A DNA stretch of 64,000 nt, from assembly GCF_006539145.1 (NCBI RefSeq), contig NZ_BJML01000005.1, forward strand, positions 1 to 64,000, given 5' to 3'. Under the pieces are notes generated by a model that saw only the letters and a list, made by a program, of their open reading frames with translations, was not told the DNA's origin and made no database searches. The DNA comes from Microbacterium testaceum. Lineage in GTDB: Bacteria > Actinomycetota > Actinomycetes > Actinomycetales > Microbacteriaceae. The position numbers and the translations under genes are program-made. Shown here in pieces: positions 41,755-49,605 of the stretch. Numbering within the stretch: the first letter of the stretch is position 1; every line of letters starts with the position of its first letter.

Positions 41755-42936
41755 ATGAGCGCTCCCCTCCCCCGCCTTTCCGCCGCACAGGTGGCCGCTC
41801 GGCTCGGTGTGAAGCCGGAGACCGTCTACGCCTACGTCTCGCGCGGACTCCTTCGCCGCGAGCGCGAGTCCCACGGCTCCACCTTCGATGCGCTCGAGGT
41901 CGAAGCCTTCGCCGCCGGTCGTCGCCGGACGGCCACTCGGATGCCGACCCATCCGACGACCGGTATGCCCCTCGGTGTCGTACAGACCGACGTCGCCGAC
42001 ATCGAGGACGACGAACTGCTGTACCGGGGCCGACGCGCCCGCGACCTGATGGATCGTCCGTTCGCCGAGGTCGTGGCCTGGCTGTGGGACGAGGAGCGCG
42101 TGGACGCTCCCGACCCGGCGATCGGCAGCGCCCGCGCGATGGTCGAGGCCCTCCCTCTGCACGCGGGGTCGATGGACCGCCTGCGCGCCGCCCTGACCGG
42201 CTTCGCCGCCGACGATCCGCTGCGCTACGACGCGTCGACCGCGTCGGCCCACCGCATCGGGTGGACGCTCCTCACCGGTCTTCCCGTCGCGCTCGGCGGC
42301 CGCCCCGACGCCGACATCGCGCGGTCGTTGGTCAGCGTCTGGAACGCGCCGACCGACCCGGCGACCATCGCCGCCGTCAACGCCGCGCTCGTCCTGCTGA
42401 TCGACCACGATCTCGCGGTGTCGACCTTCGCCGCGCGGGTCGCGGCCTCGGCCCGCGCCGACGGATACGCCGCCGTCAGCGCCGCGCTCGGCGCGGCCGA
42501 CTCGCCCCTGCACATCTCCGCGGCGACCCGCACCGCCCGCCTGCTCACGCGCGTGCGACGCGGGCAAGAACCCGAGCGGGCGCTGGTCGATGCGCTGCAC
42601 GAGGGCAACGGCATCCCCGGCTTCGGTCATCCGCTCTACGCCGGGGGCGACGATCGGGCCGCGGCCCTGTTTCCGCTCCTGGTCGCACTGCCCGACGGGG
42701 AAGGGACGATGGATGCCGTGCGGCGGCTGTCCGACGTCGTCGCCGACCGTGCGGGGTTGCGGCCCAACGTGGACCTGGCGCTGGCGGCACTGGCATCCGG
42801 GGCCCGCCTCCCCGAGGACGCGGCGGGCACGATCTTCGTGCTCGGGCGGGTTGTCGGGTGGATCGCGCACATCGCCGCGGAGTACGCCGAGCAGGCCATG
42901 CGGCTGCGTCCTCGCGGGGAGTATGTGGGGCCGTGA
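41755..42936 (+). CDS. Citrate-synthase-like protein with N-terminal helix-turn-helix
   Basis: 393 aa. Residues 1-60 are a MerR/excisionase-type HTH ('LSAAQVAARLGVKPETVYAY', 'VSRGLLRRERE'). The remainder is a citrate synthase domain with 'DSPLHISAATRTA' and 'GFGHPLYAGGDDRA' around the catalytic histidines and PNVDLALAAL at the aspartate. The usual HGGA loop is changed to HISA, and the C-terminal region is short. This may be an enzyme, or an acyl-CoA- or citrate-sensing regulator of the divergent citrate synthase. The ATG at 41755 is preferred over an upstream frame that crosses the promoter. Confidence 0.85.
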   Translation: MSAPLPRLSAAQVAARLGVKPETVYAYVSRGLLRRERESHGSTFDALEVEAFAAGRRRTATRMPTHPTTGMPLGVVQTDVADIEDDELLYRGRRARDLMDRPFAEVVAWLWDEERVDAPDPAIGSARAMVEALPLHAGSMDRLRAALTGFAADDPLRYDASTASAHRIGWTLLTGLPVALGGRPDADIARSLVSVWNAPTDPATIAAVNAALVLLIDHDLAVSTFAARVAASARADGYAAVSAALGAADSPLHISAATRTARLLTRVRRGQEPERALVDALHEGNGIPGFGHPLYAGGDDRAAALFPLLVALPDGEGTMDAVRRLSDVVADRAGLRPNVDLALAALASGARLPEDAAGTIFVLGRVVGWIAHIAAEYAEQAMRLRPRGEYVGP

Positions 42937-42980
42937 CCGCTCGCCTCAGCCCGTTTCCCCCACCGAACGAAAGTCGATAG

Positions 42981-43070
42981 ATGATGCGTCGATATCTGGC
43001 GATCGCTCTTCTTGCGGCCGCGGTCGCGAGCACGACGGGCTGCGCGCCCACCTCGGGCCTCTTCGAGTGA
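42981..43070 (+). CDS. Very small lipoprotein
   Basis: 29 aa: MMRRYLAIALLAAAVASTTG followed by CAPTSGLFE. The basic start, hydrophobic core and STTGC lipobox form a complete lipoprotein signal, so the mature product would be only nine residues attached to lipid. It lies 44 bp after the HTH-citrate synthase gene, on the same strand. The ribosome site is weak. It could be a real mini-lipoprotein or the remnant of a longer one. Confidence 0.5.
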   Translation: MMRRYLAIALLAAAVASTTGCAPTSGLFE

Positions 43071-43166
43071 CACCGGCCAGCGACGCTCGCCGGGTCCCGA
43101 GCGATCCCCGTGAGCGCCGCTCGGTGCCGCGGCCGACGACGCCCGATCAGCGATACGGGCGCCCGA

Positions 43167-43436
43167 TCAGCGGTTCTCCCACTCGCGCGCCATCTGCACC
43201 ACCGCCGCCACGGCGGCCTCAGTGTCGGCGGGTGAGCCGCCCGCCCGACCGGCGACGAGACCGGCGACGAAGGCGCTGAGTGGGGCCGCGGGCCGGGCGA
43301 CACCGTTGGCGACGTCGCGCGCGAGGTCGAGGATCAGAGAGATGGGGATGTCGCCCTCCGCCAGACCGAAGCGCTCCGCGAGAGCGGCGCTCCAGTCGTT
43401 CAGCGCTTCGGGGGGCAGCGTGCGGGACTCGGTCAT
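43167..43436 (-). CDS. DUF6457 protein (molybdopterin-guanine dinucleotide biosynthesis associated)
   Basis: 89 aa, all helical. The pattern 'LILDLARDVANGVARPAAPL' followed by 'FVAGLVAGRAGG' matches DUF6457, which in many actinobacteria is fused to the C-terminus of MobA or encoded beside it. Probably helps MobA or another late step of molybdenum-cofactor assembly. The mobA-like and moeA genes lie 2 kb downstream in the window, on the same strand but separated by an unrelated esterase/TetR pair. The ribosome site GAGGAGG is inside a strong hairpin. Confidence 0.82.
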   Translation of the reverse strand: MTESRTLPPEALNDWSAALAERFGLAEGDIPISLILDLARDVANGVARPAAPLSAFVAGLVAGRAGGSPADTEAAVAAVVQMAREWENR

Positions 43437-43488
43437 GGTTCCTCCTCGGGCCGTGGGGAGATCGTCCCACGACTCGGCCCGAAGGAGG
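43437..43488 (-). promoter_or_regulatory. 5'-leader hairpin covering the DUF6457 ribosome-binding site
   Basis: On the minus strand, cctccttcgggccg pairs with cggcccgaggagg (one bulge), with an inner gtggg/cccac stem. The right arm contains the GAGGAGG ribosome site, four nt before the ATG at 43436. Folded, the mRNA would hide the site and limit translation; an unfolded or ligand-bound state could open it. Confidence 0.6.
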
Positions 43489-43621
43489 TGGCATCCGAGG
43501 ACGAGTCACCGAGACCGCTACACACGCCGCTCTCGACCACGCGGGTTCGCCGTTTACCGAACGCGTCCTGACGACCGTCCGCCCGGACCATGCTCCACAG
43601 CACAGCCCGGGCCGGCCGGCA

Positions 43622-44584
43622 TTACGCCGCGAGCGCCTTCGACAGGAAGGCGACGGCCTGAGCGACCGCCGCCTGCGCCGCGTACGTGTCGTGGAGCGCG
43701 TTCACCATCACGAAGTCGTGCACGATGCCCTGGTAGCGGACGGCGGTGGTGGGCACGCCCGCCTGACGGAGCTTCGCGGCGTAGGCCTCGCCCTCGTCGC
43801 GGAGCACGTCGGCCTCGGCCGTGATGACGAGCGCTTGCGGGAGTCCCGCGAGCTGATCGAGCGTGGCGCGCAGCGGCGACGCCGTGATCTGGGCGCGGTC
43901 GTCTTCGCTGGTCGTGTACTGGTCCCAGAACCACTTCATGCCGTCGCGCGACAGGAAGTAGCCCTCCGCGAAGCGGTGGTACGACTCGGTATCGAAGGCC
44001 GCGTCGGTCACCGGGTAGAACAGCACCTGCGCGGCGAGGTCGACACCGCCGCGCTCCTTGGCGAGCAGGGTGAGGGCGGCCGACATGTTGCCGCCCACCG
44101 AGTCGCCCGCAACCGCGACGCGTGAGGCGTCGAGGCCCTTCGATGCCCCTTCGGCGACGATCCACTGGGCGGTCGCCCACACCTGCTCGATCGCGTGGGG
44201 GTACCGCACCTCGGGTGAGCGGTCGTATTCGGGGAAGACGACCGCGGCTCCGGTTCCCACCGCGAGGTCGCGCACGAGACGGTCGTGCGTGTGCGCGTCG
44301 CCGAAGACCCACCCTGCGCCGTGGATGTAGATCACGACGGGCAGCACACCGCTCGCACCCCGCGGGCGGACGATGCGGACCTTCACCGAGCCGCTCGGAC
44401 CACCCGCGACCTCGATCCATTCCTCGTCGATCTCGGGCTTGAAGATGGGATCGTCCTGAACGCCGTCGACGGCGGCGCGCCCCTCGGCCGGCGGCAGCTG
44501 GTAGAGGAAGGGCGGTTCGCTGGTGGCATCCACGAACTGCTGCGCGGCGGGTTCGAGGGCGATCTCGTGCGGGTTTCCGGACAT
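43622..44584 (-). CDS. Alpha/beta hydrolase (HSL-type carboxylesterase)
   Basis: 320 aa. Hormone-sensitive-lipase family: oxyanion-hole motif HGAGWVFGD, nucleophile elbow GDSVGGN, catalytic Asp in 'ITAEADVLRDEGEAYAAKL' and His in GIVHDF. No signal peptide. It hydrolyses acyl esters; the substrate is unknown. The ATG at 44584 has AAGGAG. It is divergent from a TetR regulator with two palindromic operators in between, so it is likely repressed until an inducer binds. Confidence 0.92.
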   Translation of the reverse strand: MSGNPHEIALEPAAQQFVDATSEPPFLYQLPPAEGRAAVDGVQDDPIFKPEIDEEWIEVAGGPSGSVKVRIVRPRGASGVLPVVIYIHGAGWVFGDAHTHDRLVRDLAVGTGAAVVFPEYDRSPEVRYPHAIEQVWATAQWIVAEGASKGLDASRVAVAGDSVGGNMSAALTLLAKERGGVDLAAQVLFYPVTDAAFDTESYHRFAEGYFLSRDGMKWFWDQYTTSEDDRAQITASPLRATLDQLAGLPQALVITAEADVLRDEGEAYAAKLRQAGVPTTAVRYQGIVHDFVMVNALHDTYAAQAAVAQAVAFLSKALAA

Positions 44585-44625
44585 GGTCGGGGCTCCTTCT
44601 TGACGACGGTTCTGCGAAGCGACGG

Positions 44626-44678
44626 GTGAGAACGATCGTTCTCACCTTCGCTCCTCACCATAGAGAACGATCGTTCTC
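44626..44678. promoter_or_regulatory. Twin palindromic TetR operators
   Basis: Two perfect copies of GAGAACGATCGTTCTC: the first sits within a 20-bp palindrome (44626-44645), the second at 44663-44678. Their centres are 35 bp apart, and the second lies upstream of the TAGACT box (44687) of the TetR gene. They should bind the adjacent TetR protein and control both divergent genes. Confidence 0.85.
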
Positions 44679-44698
44679 GCGTCAACTAGACTGAGGAC

Positions 44699-45262
44699 AT
44701 GACCGAGACCCGCGACCGCATCGTCGATGCCGCCGACGCCCTCTATTACGGGCGGGGCATCGGTCAGGTGGGGATGGATGCCGTGCGAGACACCGCCGGC
44801 GTTTCGCTCCGAGCCCTCTACAAGGAGTTCCCCGCAAAAGACGACCTGATCGTCGCGGTCCTCGACAAGCGCCACGGCACGTGGACCGACGGGGTGACCG
44901 ACGCCGTCGAGCGCATCGACGACCCTCGCGAACGGCTGCTGGCGGTCTACGACTACCTCGCGCACTGGTTCGACGAGGCGGACTTCCGAGGCTGCGGCTT
45001 CATCAACGCCTTCGGCGAATTGGGAGCCGCCAACCCCGGCGTCGCCCGCGCGGTGCGCGCACACAAGGCCGATTTCCAGCGATACGTCGCGAAGCTCGTC
45101 GAGGCGGCGGGGGCTCCGGCCTTCCTCGCTCCCCAGCTCGCCATCCTCGCCGAGGGCGCCCAGACCACCGCCGCGATCGCCGGGACGCCCGAGGCCGCGG
45201 GCACCGCGCGCGCGGCCGCATCGACACTCATCGACGCCGCCTTCGCACACGGAGCGAGCTGA
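44699..45262 (+). CDS. TetR-family transcriptional regulator
   Basis: 187 aa. The N-terminal HTH is 'GMDAVRDTAGVSLRALYKEF', preceded by 'RDRIVDAADALYYGRGI'. The C-terminal domain (about 75-187) has the TetR_C layout 'CGFINAFGELG' seen in ligand-sensing repressors of the TetR_C_11/AcrR group. It is predicted to repress itself and the divergent esterase through the twin palindromes. The ATG follows a TAGACT box by 6 nt and overlaps a weak GAGGA, so the leader is minimal. Confidence 0.92.
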   Translation: MTETRDRIVDAADALYYGRGIGQVGMDAVRDTAGVSLRALYKEFPAKDDLIVAVLDKRHGTWTDGVTDAVERIDDPRERLLAVYDYLAHWFDEADFRGCGFINAFGELGAANPGVARAVRAHKADFQRYVAKLVEAAGAPAFLAPQLAILAEGAQTTAAIAGTPEAAGTARAAASTLIDAAFAHGAS

Positions 45263-45274
45263 CGACCCCTCTCG

Positions 45275-45850
45275 TCAGGTCGCCGAAGGCCCTTCCGATG
45301 CCACCTCTCGCAGGTCTTCCCAGGTGTCGATATCGCGCGTCAACGCGGGGTCGGCCGGCACCGGCTCCACCCTCAGCCCGCCCAGGAGCGCCCGCATGGA
45401 CGCGTCGCGCCCACCCTCGAAGACACCGGATGCCGCAGCCCGCAGCGCCGCGGCCCGGTAACGGCCGATGAGCCACTGGCGTCGACCGTCGTCGAGGCAC
45501 ACCCCGTCCGCAGCGTCGGGGACCGGATCGCCCAGAAGCGCCACCGCCGGACCAGCGGTCGGAAGATCGCAGGCGACGACGAAGACCTCCGTGGCATCCA
45601 CGTGGCCGAGGGCGGCGATGATCGCGGCGACCGGGCCGCCGAAGGGCGGCTCTTCTCGCGTCCAGGTCACCTCGAGCGCATCGTCGAGAACGGGGGCGAC
45701 GACGACGACGCGTCGAGCACCGGCGGCTCGGACCGCGTCCACCGCCGTACGCAGCAGCGTCTGCCCACCCACGCGCACGAGCGGCTTCGTCGCCCCGCCC
45801 AGTCGTGAGGCCCTCCCCCCGGCCAAGAGGATGGCATCGACGCTCACCAT
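45275..45850 (-). CDS. mobA: MobA-like NTP transferase (molybdenum cofactor guanylyltransferase)
   Basis: 191 aa. Nucleotidyltransferase fold with the start 'DAILLAGGRASRLGGATKPL' (LAGG-x-RxGG loop) and the metal-binding 'VFVVACDLP' Asp. 'EPPFGGPVAAIIAAL' fits MobA, which transfers GMP to molybdopterin. It lacks the DUF6457 tail often fused to MobA in actinobacteria, and a separate DUF6457 gene lies 1.8 kb away, so the two may form one split enzyme. The start overlaps the end of moeA. Confidence 0.85.
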   Translation of the reverse strand: MVSVDAILLAGGRASRLGGATKPLVRVGGQTLLRTAVDAVRAAGARRVVVVAPVLDDALEVTWTREEPPFGGPVAAIIAALGHVDATEVFVVACDLPTAGPAVALLGDPVPDAADGVCLDDGRRQWLIGRYRAAALRAAASGVFEGGRDASMRALLGGLRVEPVPADPALTRDIDTWEDLREVASEGPSAT

Positions 45851-47040
45851 CGCGTGACCGTGACGAGCTCCCCGGCCGCGACGTCTCTCTCGCTCGGCGG
45901 GATGACGGCGAGACCGTCGGCGTCACCGAGTCCGCGCGTTCCGTGGGAGGTGGGAGTCGCAACCCATCGGGCGGGGTCGGAGCGGTCGAGGCGCACCGGC
46001 ACGTACTGCACGCGGCCCGGCCGGGCCCGGCGCCCCTCGGAAAGCGCGACGCGCAACGTCTCGCGCCCCAGGTCGGCGTCGCCCTCGAGAGCACGGACGG
46101 CCGGACGCACGAATAACTCAAACGAGACCGCGGCGCTCACGGGATTGCCGGGCAGACCGAACAGCAGCGTGCCGGCGGGGGTGCGGCCGAAGCCCTGCGG
46201 CTTACCCGGCTGCATGCGCACCCGGTCGAAACGCATGAGGTCGCCGAGGGTGTTCTTCACGACCTCGTACGCACCCGCGCTCACCCCTCCCGAGAACACC
46301 ACGATGTCGGCCCCTGCTGCTTCGGCGGCAGCGATGGCCCGACGTGGTCCGTCGCCCTCGTCGCCGACGCTCGCGCGCAGCACGATCTCGGCCCCGGACT
46401 CCTCGGCCAGACCGGCCAGCAGCACGCTGTTCGATTCGGGGATCTGACCGCGGCGGAGCGGGTGGCCCGCGGGCTGCAGTTCCGAGCCCGTCGACACCAC
46501 CGCCACCCGCGACGCGCGCGACACCGAGACCGTTCCCACCCCGGCGGCCGCGATCGCGCCGAGCCGGGCGGCGGTCAGACGCACACCCTCGGGGACGACG
46601 AGTTCACCCTCCCGCACGTCCGAGCCGCGATGCCGGATGTGCGCCCCGGGCCCGCGGGGAGCGATGAGCACCGTGACCGCGTCGAGCCCGCCGGCGAGCC
46701 CGCCCTCGGTGTCTTCGAACGGGACGATCGCCGTCGCGTCGGTCGGCACGGGCGCCCCCGTCATGATGCGCGCGGCTTCGCCGGCATCCACCCCCGGATC
46801 GAGGTCGGTGCCCGCGGGCAGATCGGCGACCACGCGCAGAGTGGCGGGTGCGCCGAGGTCGCGCACGGCGAACCCGTCCATCGCCGAGCTGTCGAAGCCC
46901 GGGACGTCGACATTCGCGAACACGGGATGCCGCAGCACTCGACCGCGGGCAGCGGCCACCGCCCGGGCTTCGGGGGCGAGCGGAACGACCTGCTCGAGAA
47001 CGGCGGCGAGGTGCTCGGCGACGTCGATCACACGGTCCAT
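45844..47040 (-). CDS. moeA: Molybdopterin molybdenumtransferase MoeA
   Basis: 398 aa. All MoeA blocks are present: 'VDVPGFDSSAMDGFAVR', 'IMTGAPVPTDATAIVPFED', the MPT-binding core 'VVSTGSELQPAGHPLRRGQI' with ESNS, 'DIVVFSGGVSAGAYEV', and 'LFGLPGNPVSAAVSFELFVR'. It inserts molybdate into adenylated molybdopterin. MogA/MoaB functions are not in this window. It is followed directly by the MobA-like gene with a 7-bp overlap, forming a cofactor-finishing pair. Confidence 0.96.
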   Translation of the reverse strand: MDRVIDVAEHLAAVLEQVVPLAPEARAVAAARGRVLRHPVFANVDVPGFDSSAMDGFAVRDLGAPATLRVVADLPAGTDLDPGVDAGEAARIMTGAPVPTDATAIVPFEDTEGGLAGGLDAVTVLIAPRGPGAHIRHRGSDVREGELVVPEGVRLTAARLGAIAAAGVGTVSVSRASRVAVVSTGSELQPAGHPLRRGQIPESNSVLLAGLAEESGAEIVLRASVGDEGDGPRRAIAAAEAAGADIVVFSGGVSAGAYEVVKNTLGDLMRFDRVRMQPGKPQGFGRTPAGTLLFGLPGNPVSAAVSFELFVRPAVRALEGDADLGRETLRVALSEGRRARPGRVQYVPVRLDRSDPARWVATPTSHGTRGLGDADGLAVIPPSERDVAAGELVTVTRW

Positions 47041-47080
47041 CCGCGGGGGGAGAAGGGCATGCCCTCAGCGTAGGCGCGGG

Positions 47081-47539
47081 TCAGAGGTCGAGGCGGTGCG
47101 GGATCGCTTCAACGCCGTCGCGATAGGGCGCGAACCCCATCGCGGCGTAGTACGCCAGGGCGGGCGCGTTGTCGGCGCCGATGGTCGCGTCGATGTGGCG
47201 CAGGCCCGCGGCCTCCGCCGCCGCGAGGGTCCTCGCGAAGAGGCTGCGGCCGATCCCGCTACGCCCTACCTCGGGGTCGATGTGCGTGCCGATGATGCCC
47301 CAGCCCTCGTCGACCCCGTAGGGGTTGCCGGGCCAGGCGCGCTTCAGGGACTGGAAGCCGACCACCACGCCGTCGCGGTCCGCCACGGTGCAGGCGATCG
47401 AGTGCTCGGGGTCGAAGTACCGCTCCTCGACGAACGCCGCGTCGGACTGCGACGATCGCAGTCCCGCGCGATGGATCGCGTTCTGCACGTCGACCATCGC
47501 GTCGATGTCGGCCCGGCGCGCGTCTCGGAACTCGATCAT
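47081..47539 (-). CDS. GNAT-family N-acetyltransferase
   Basis: 152 aa. Acetyl-CoA loop 'IDPEVGRSGIGRSLFARTL', preceded by the substrate half ('MIEFRDARRADIDAMVDVQN') and followed by 'GADNAPALAYYAAMGF'. The reaction is acetyl transfer from acetyl-CoA; the substrate is unknown. The ATG at 47539 is the natural start; a longer frame extends to 47581. It lies 40 bp upstream of moeA on the same strand and may share its transcript, with no obvious functional link. Confidence 0.85.
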   Translation of the reverse strand: MIEFRDARRADIDAMVDVQNAIHRAGLRSSQSDAAFVEERYFDPEHSIACTVADRDGVVVGFQSLKRAWPGNPYGVDEGWGIIGTHIDPEVGRSGIGRSLFARTLAAAEAAGLRHIDATIGADNAPALAYYAAMGFAPYRDGVEAIPHRLDL

Positions 47540-47621
47540 GCAGCCATCTTCGCAGCCTCCTCCGACATTCCGTCGGCACAACCCCGGACCGCGCCACCTC
47601 TCACCCCTCTACCGTGGGCGC

Positions 47622-48116
47622 ATGGACGAGCTGACATACGACGAGGTCGGCGCGACCGCCGGTCGGATGCCGCCCGGGTATCACCACGTGCGCGTTCGAC
47701 GGGTGATCGGGCGCGGTCCGGAGGTCTTCGCGACGGCCGCCGATGCCCTTCTCGCCGGTGAGGCGCAACGGCGCGCGGGAGCCCGGGTCGAGGCGTCCGA
47801 GACGCCGATGCGCGAGGGCACACGCGTGACGATGCGGTTGGGGGTCGGCATCCTGAGCGTCCGCATTCCCTGCCTCGTCGTGTGGGCCGACCGCACCAAT
47901 ACCGTCGCCGGTTTCGCCTACGGCACCCTCCCGGGGCACCCGGAGCGCGGGGAAGAACGATTCACCCTGACGCTCGCCCCGACGGGGGAGGTCGTCTTCG
48001 CCATCGCCGCGTTCTCGGCGCCCGGACGCTGGTTCACGCGCATCGGCGCCCCGCTGGGTCGCGCGGTGCAGGCCTGGATGACGAGACGGTACCTCCGCGC
48101 GCTCGACCCGCGCTGA
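47622..48116 (+). CDS. DUF1990 family protein
   Basis: 164 aa. Features of DUF1990: 'LTYDEVGATAGRMPPGYHHV', a short helix with VFATAADALL, then strands 'VVWADRTNTVAGFAYGTLPG', 'HPERGEERFTLTL' and 'FSAPGRWFTRIGAPLGRAVQ', ending in a basic helix. The family is frequent in actinobacteria and has no established function. The ATG follows a TACCGT box by 6 nt, so it is leaderless. Confidence 0.85.
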   Translation: MDELTYDEVGATAGRMPPGYHHVRVRRVIGRGPEVFATAADALLAGEAQRRAGARVEASETPMREGTRVTMRLGVGILSVRIPCLVVWADRTNTVAGFAYGTLPGHPERGEERFTLTLAPTGEVVFAIAAFSAPGRWFTRIGAPLGRAVQAWMTRRYLRALDPR

Positions 48117-48198
48117 AGCGCTCTCCCTCGAGAGCACCGCCGCCTCTCGCGCCAGAAGGTCGAATACGCCGTGACGTCCGTTCCGCTCGAGATCGCTT

Positions 48199-49536
48199 TT
48201 GCCCTGCCCTCGCGCTACCGCTGAGTCGAGTGGGCGGGGCGCCGGCATCTTCCATGCGCTCTCCTATCGGCCGAAGACGACGCCAGCCGCGGCGACCGCG
48301 ACGGGCTCGCTCGGCAGCTGGCCGCAGCGGGGCATGAGCCTGTTCGGGAGAGCCAGTTCTTCGGGCGGGCGCAAGATCGTCCAGATCACGAAGGGGTTCT
48401 GCGTACTGGCATCCGACGGCTCCGTCTGGTGTCGCGGATCGAACAACTACGGCCAGCTGGGGACCGGATCCACGGACTCCGCGTCGGCCGACTTCGTGCA
48501 GGTGACCTTCCGCACGGGTCTGTACGCCACGCAGCTGTCATCCAACGGGACGACCGTCGCGGCTCTGCTCAACAACAACTCGGTGTGGGGCTGGGGGAGG
48601 AATACCGACGGGCAGCTCGGCAACGGCTCGACCAGCGACACGGTGTCCTTCAAAGGGCTGGGCTCGCAGGAGTTCATCAAGGTGTCAGTCGGCGGATCGC
48701 ATGTCAGCGCGGTGGCCGCCGACGGCACCCTGTCCAGCGCCGGCCTGAACGCATCCGGGCCGCTCGGCAACGGAAGCACGACCTCGAGCAGCTCCGCCGT
48801 CATCGCGTCGGGAAGCGACATCCCGAACTTCGCAGACGTCGTCGACGGCGGCTCTCAGACGTACGGCGTGACGTCGAGCGGCGCTCTGTGGGGATGGGGA
48901 GCCAACCTCGTGAACGGTGTCTCCACCATCGGAAACGGCAACACATCGACCACGTCTTACACATCACCGGTCCGTACCGCGACGAACATCACGATCGACG
49001 ACGGTGCGAACAAGCTCACGTGCGCCAGTGGCACGACAGCGAACAAGATCGCGCGCTGCGCTCCTTCGGGTACCCTCACCTACTCGGTGACGTACGCCGT
49101 GCAGTCGTGGGTATCGGGAGCCGTGAGCAAACAGGCGTCGACGACAGCGACACAGCTGGGTTCGGTCACGTTCGGCGGTCCGGGTTCGCTGGCCATGTGC
49201 TTGGGGCTCCGAGGCGGCTCCAGTGCCAACTACACCCCCGTTGAGCTCCAGACCTGCGACTCGTCGTCGAATCAGACATGGAGCTCTTGGTCCGACGGAA
49301 CATTCCGCTCGAACGGGAAGTGCCTCGACGTGAAGGGCAGCAGTCCCGGCAGCGTGGTGCAACTCTGGTCCTGCAACGATCTGGGCTACCAGTGGTGGGT
49401 TCTGCGTGACGACAAAACGGTCTACAACCCGAGCTCGGGACTTTGCCTGACCGACCCGAACGGATCGACGAGCTCCGGGACACAGCAGGTCATCGACACC
49501 TGCACGGGCGCGTGGAATCAGCAGTGGTCGTTCTGA
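48199..49536 (+). CDS. RCC1-repeat protein with ricin-type lectin domain, probably 5'-truncated
   Basis: Up to 445 aa. RCC1-like repeats run from about residue 60 to 250 (LASDGSVWCRGSNNYGQLGTG, WGWGRNTDGQLGNGSTSDT, LWGWGANLVNG). A ricin B-type beta-trefoil of about 115 residues closes the protein, with QxW-like motifs (NQTWSSW, YQWWVL, NQQWSF). Such proteins are secreted, yet no signal peptide is present and the first 45 residues look like shadow translation. Start candidates are a TTG at 48199 and an ATG at 48334, neither with a good ribosome site. The 5' end was probably lost, making this a remnant. Its codon use is less GC-biased than its neighbours. Confidence 0.65.
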   Translation: MPCPRATAESSGRGAGIFHALSYRPKTTPAAATATGSLGSWPQRGMSLFGRASSSGGRKIVQITKGFCVLASDGSVWCRGSNNYGQLGTGSTDSASADFVQVTFRTGLYATQLSSNGTTVAALLNNNSVWGWGRNTDGQLGNGSTSDTVSFKGLGSQEFIKVSVGGSHVSAVAADGTLSSAGLNASGPLGNGSTTSSSSAVIASGSDIPNFADVVDGGSQTYGVTSSGALWGWGANLVNGVSTIGNGNTSTTSYTSPVRTATNITIDDGANKLTCASGTTANKIARCAPSGTLTYSVTYAVQSWVSGAVSKQASTTATQLGSVTFGGPGSLAMCLGLRGGSSANYTPVELQTCDSSSNQTWSSWSDGTFRSNGKCLDVKGSSPGSVVQLWSCNDLGYQWWVLRDDKTVYNPSSGLCLTDPNGSTSSGTQQVIDTCTGAWNQQWSF

Positions 49537-49557
49537 CGACCATCGACTGATGCAGCA

Positions 49558-49593
49558 GGAAGGGCGACTCGGCCGAAGCCGGGTCGCCCTTCC
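49558..49593. terminator. Bidirectional terminator hairpin
   Basis: ggaagggcgactcggc (49558-49573) and gccgggtcgcccttcc (49578-49593) pair with one G-T mismatch around the loop cgaa. It separates the rightward RCC1 gene from the leftward Asp23 operon and probably terminates both. Confidence 0.85.
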
Positions 49594-49605
49594 GCATCGG
49601 TGTCG

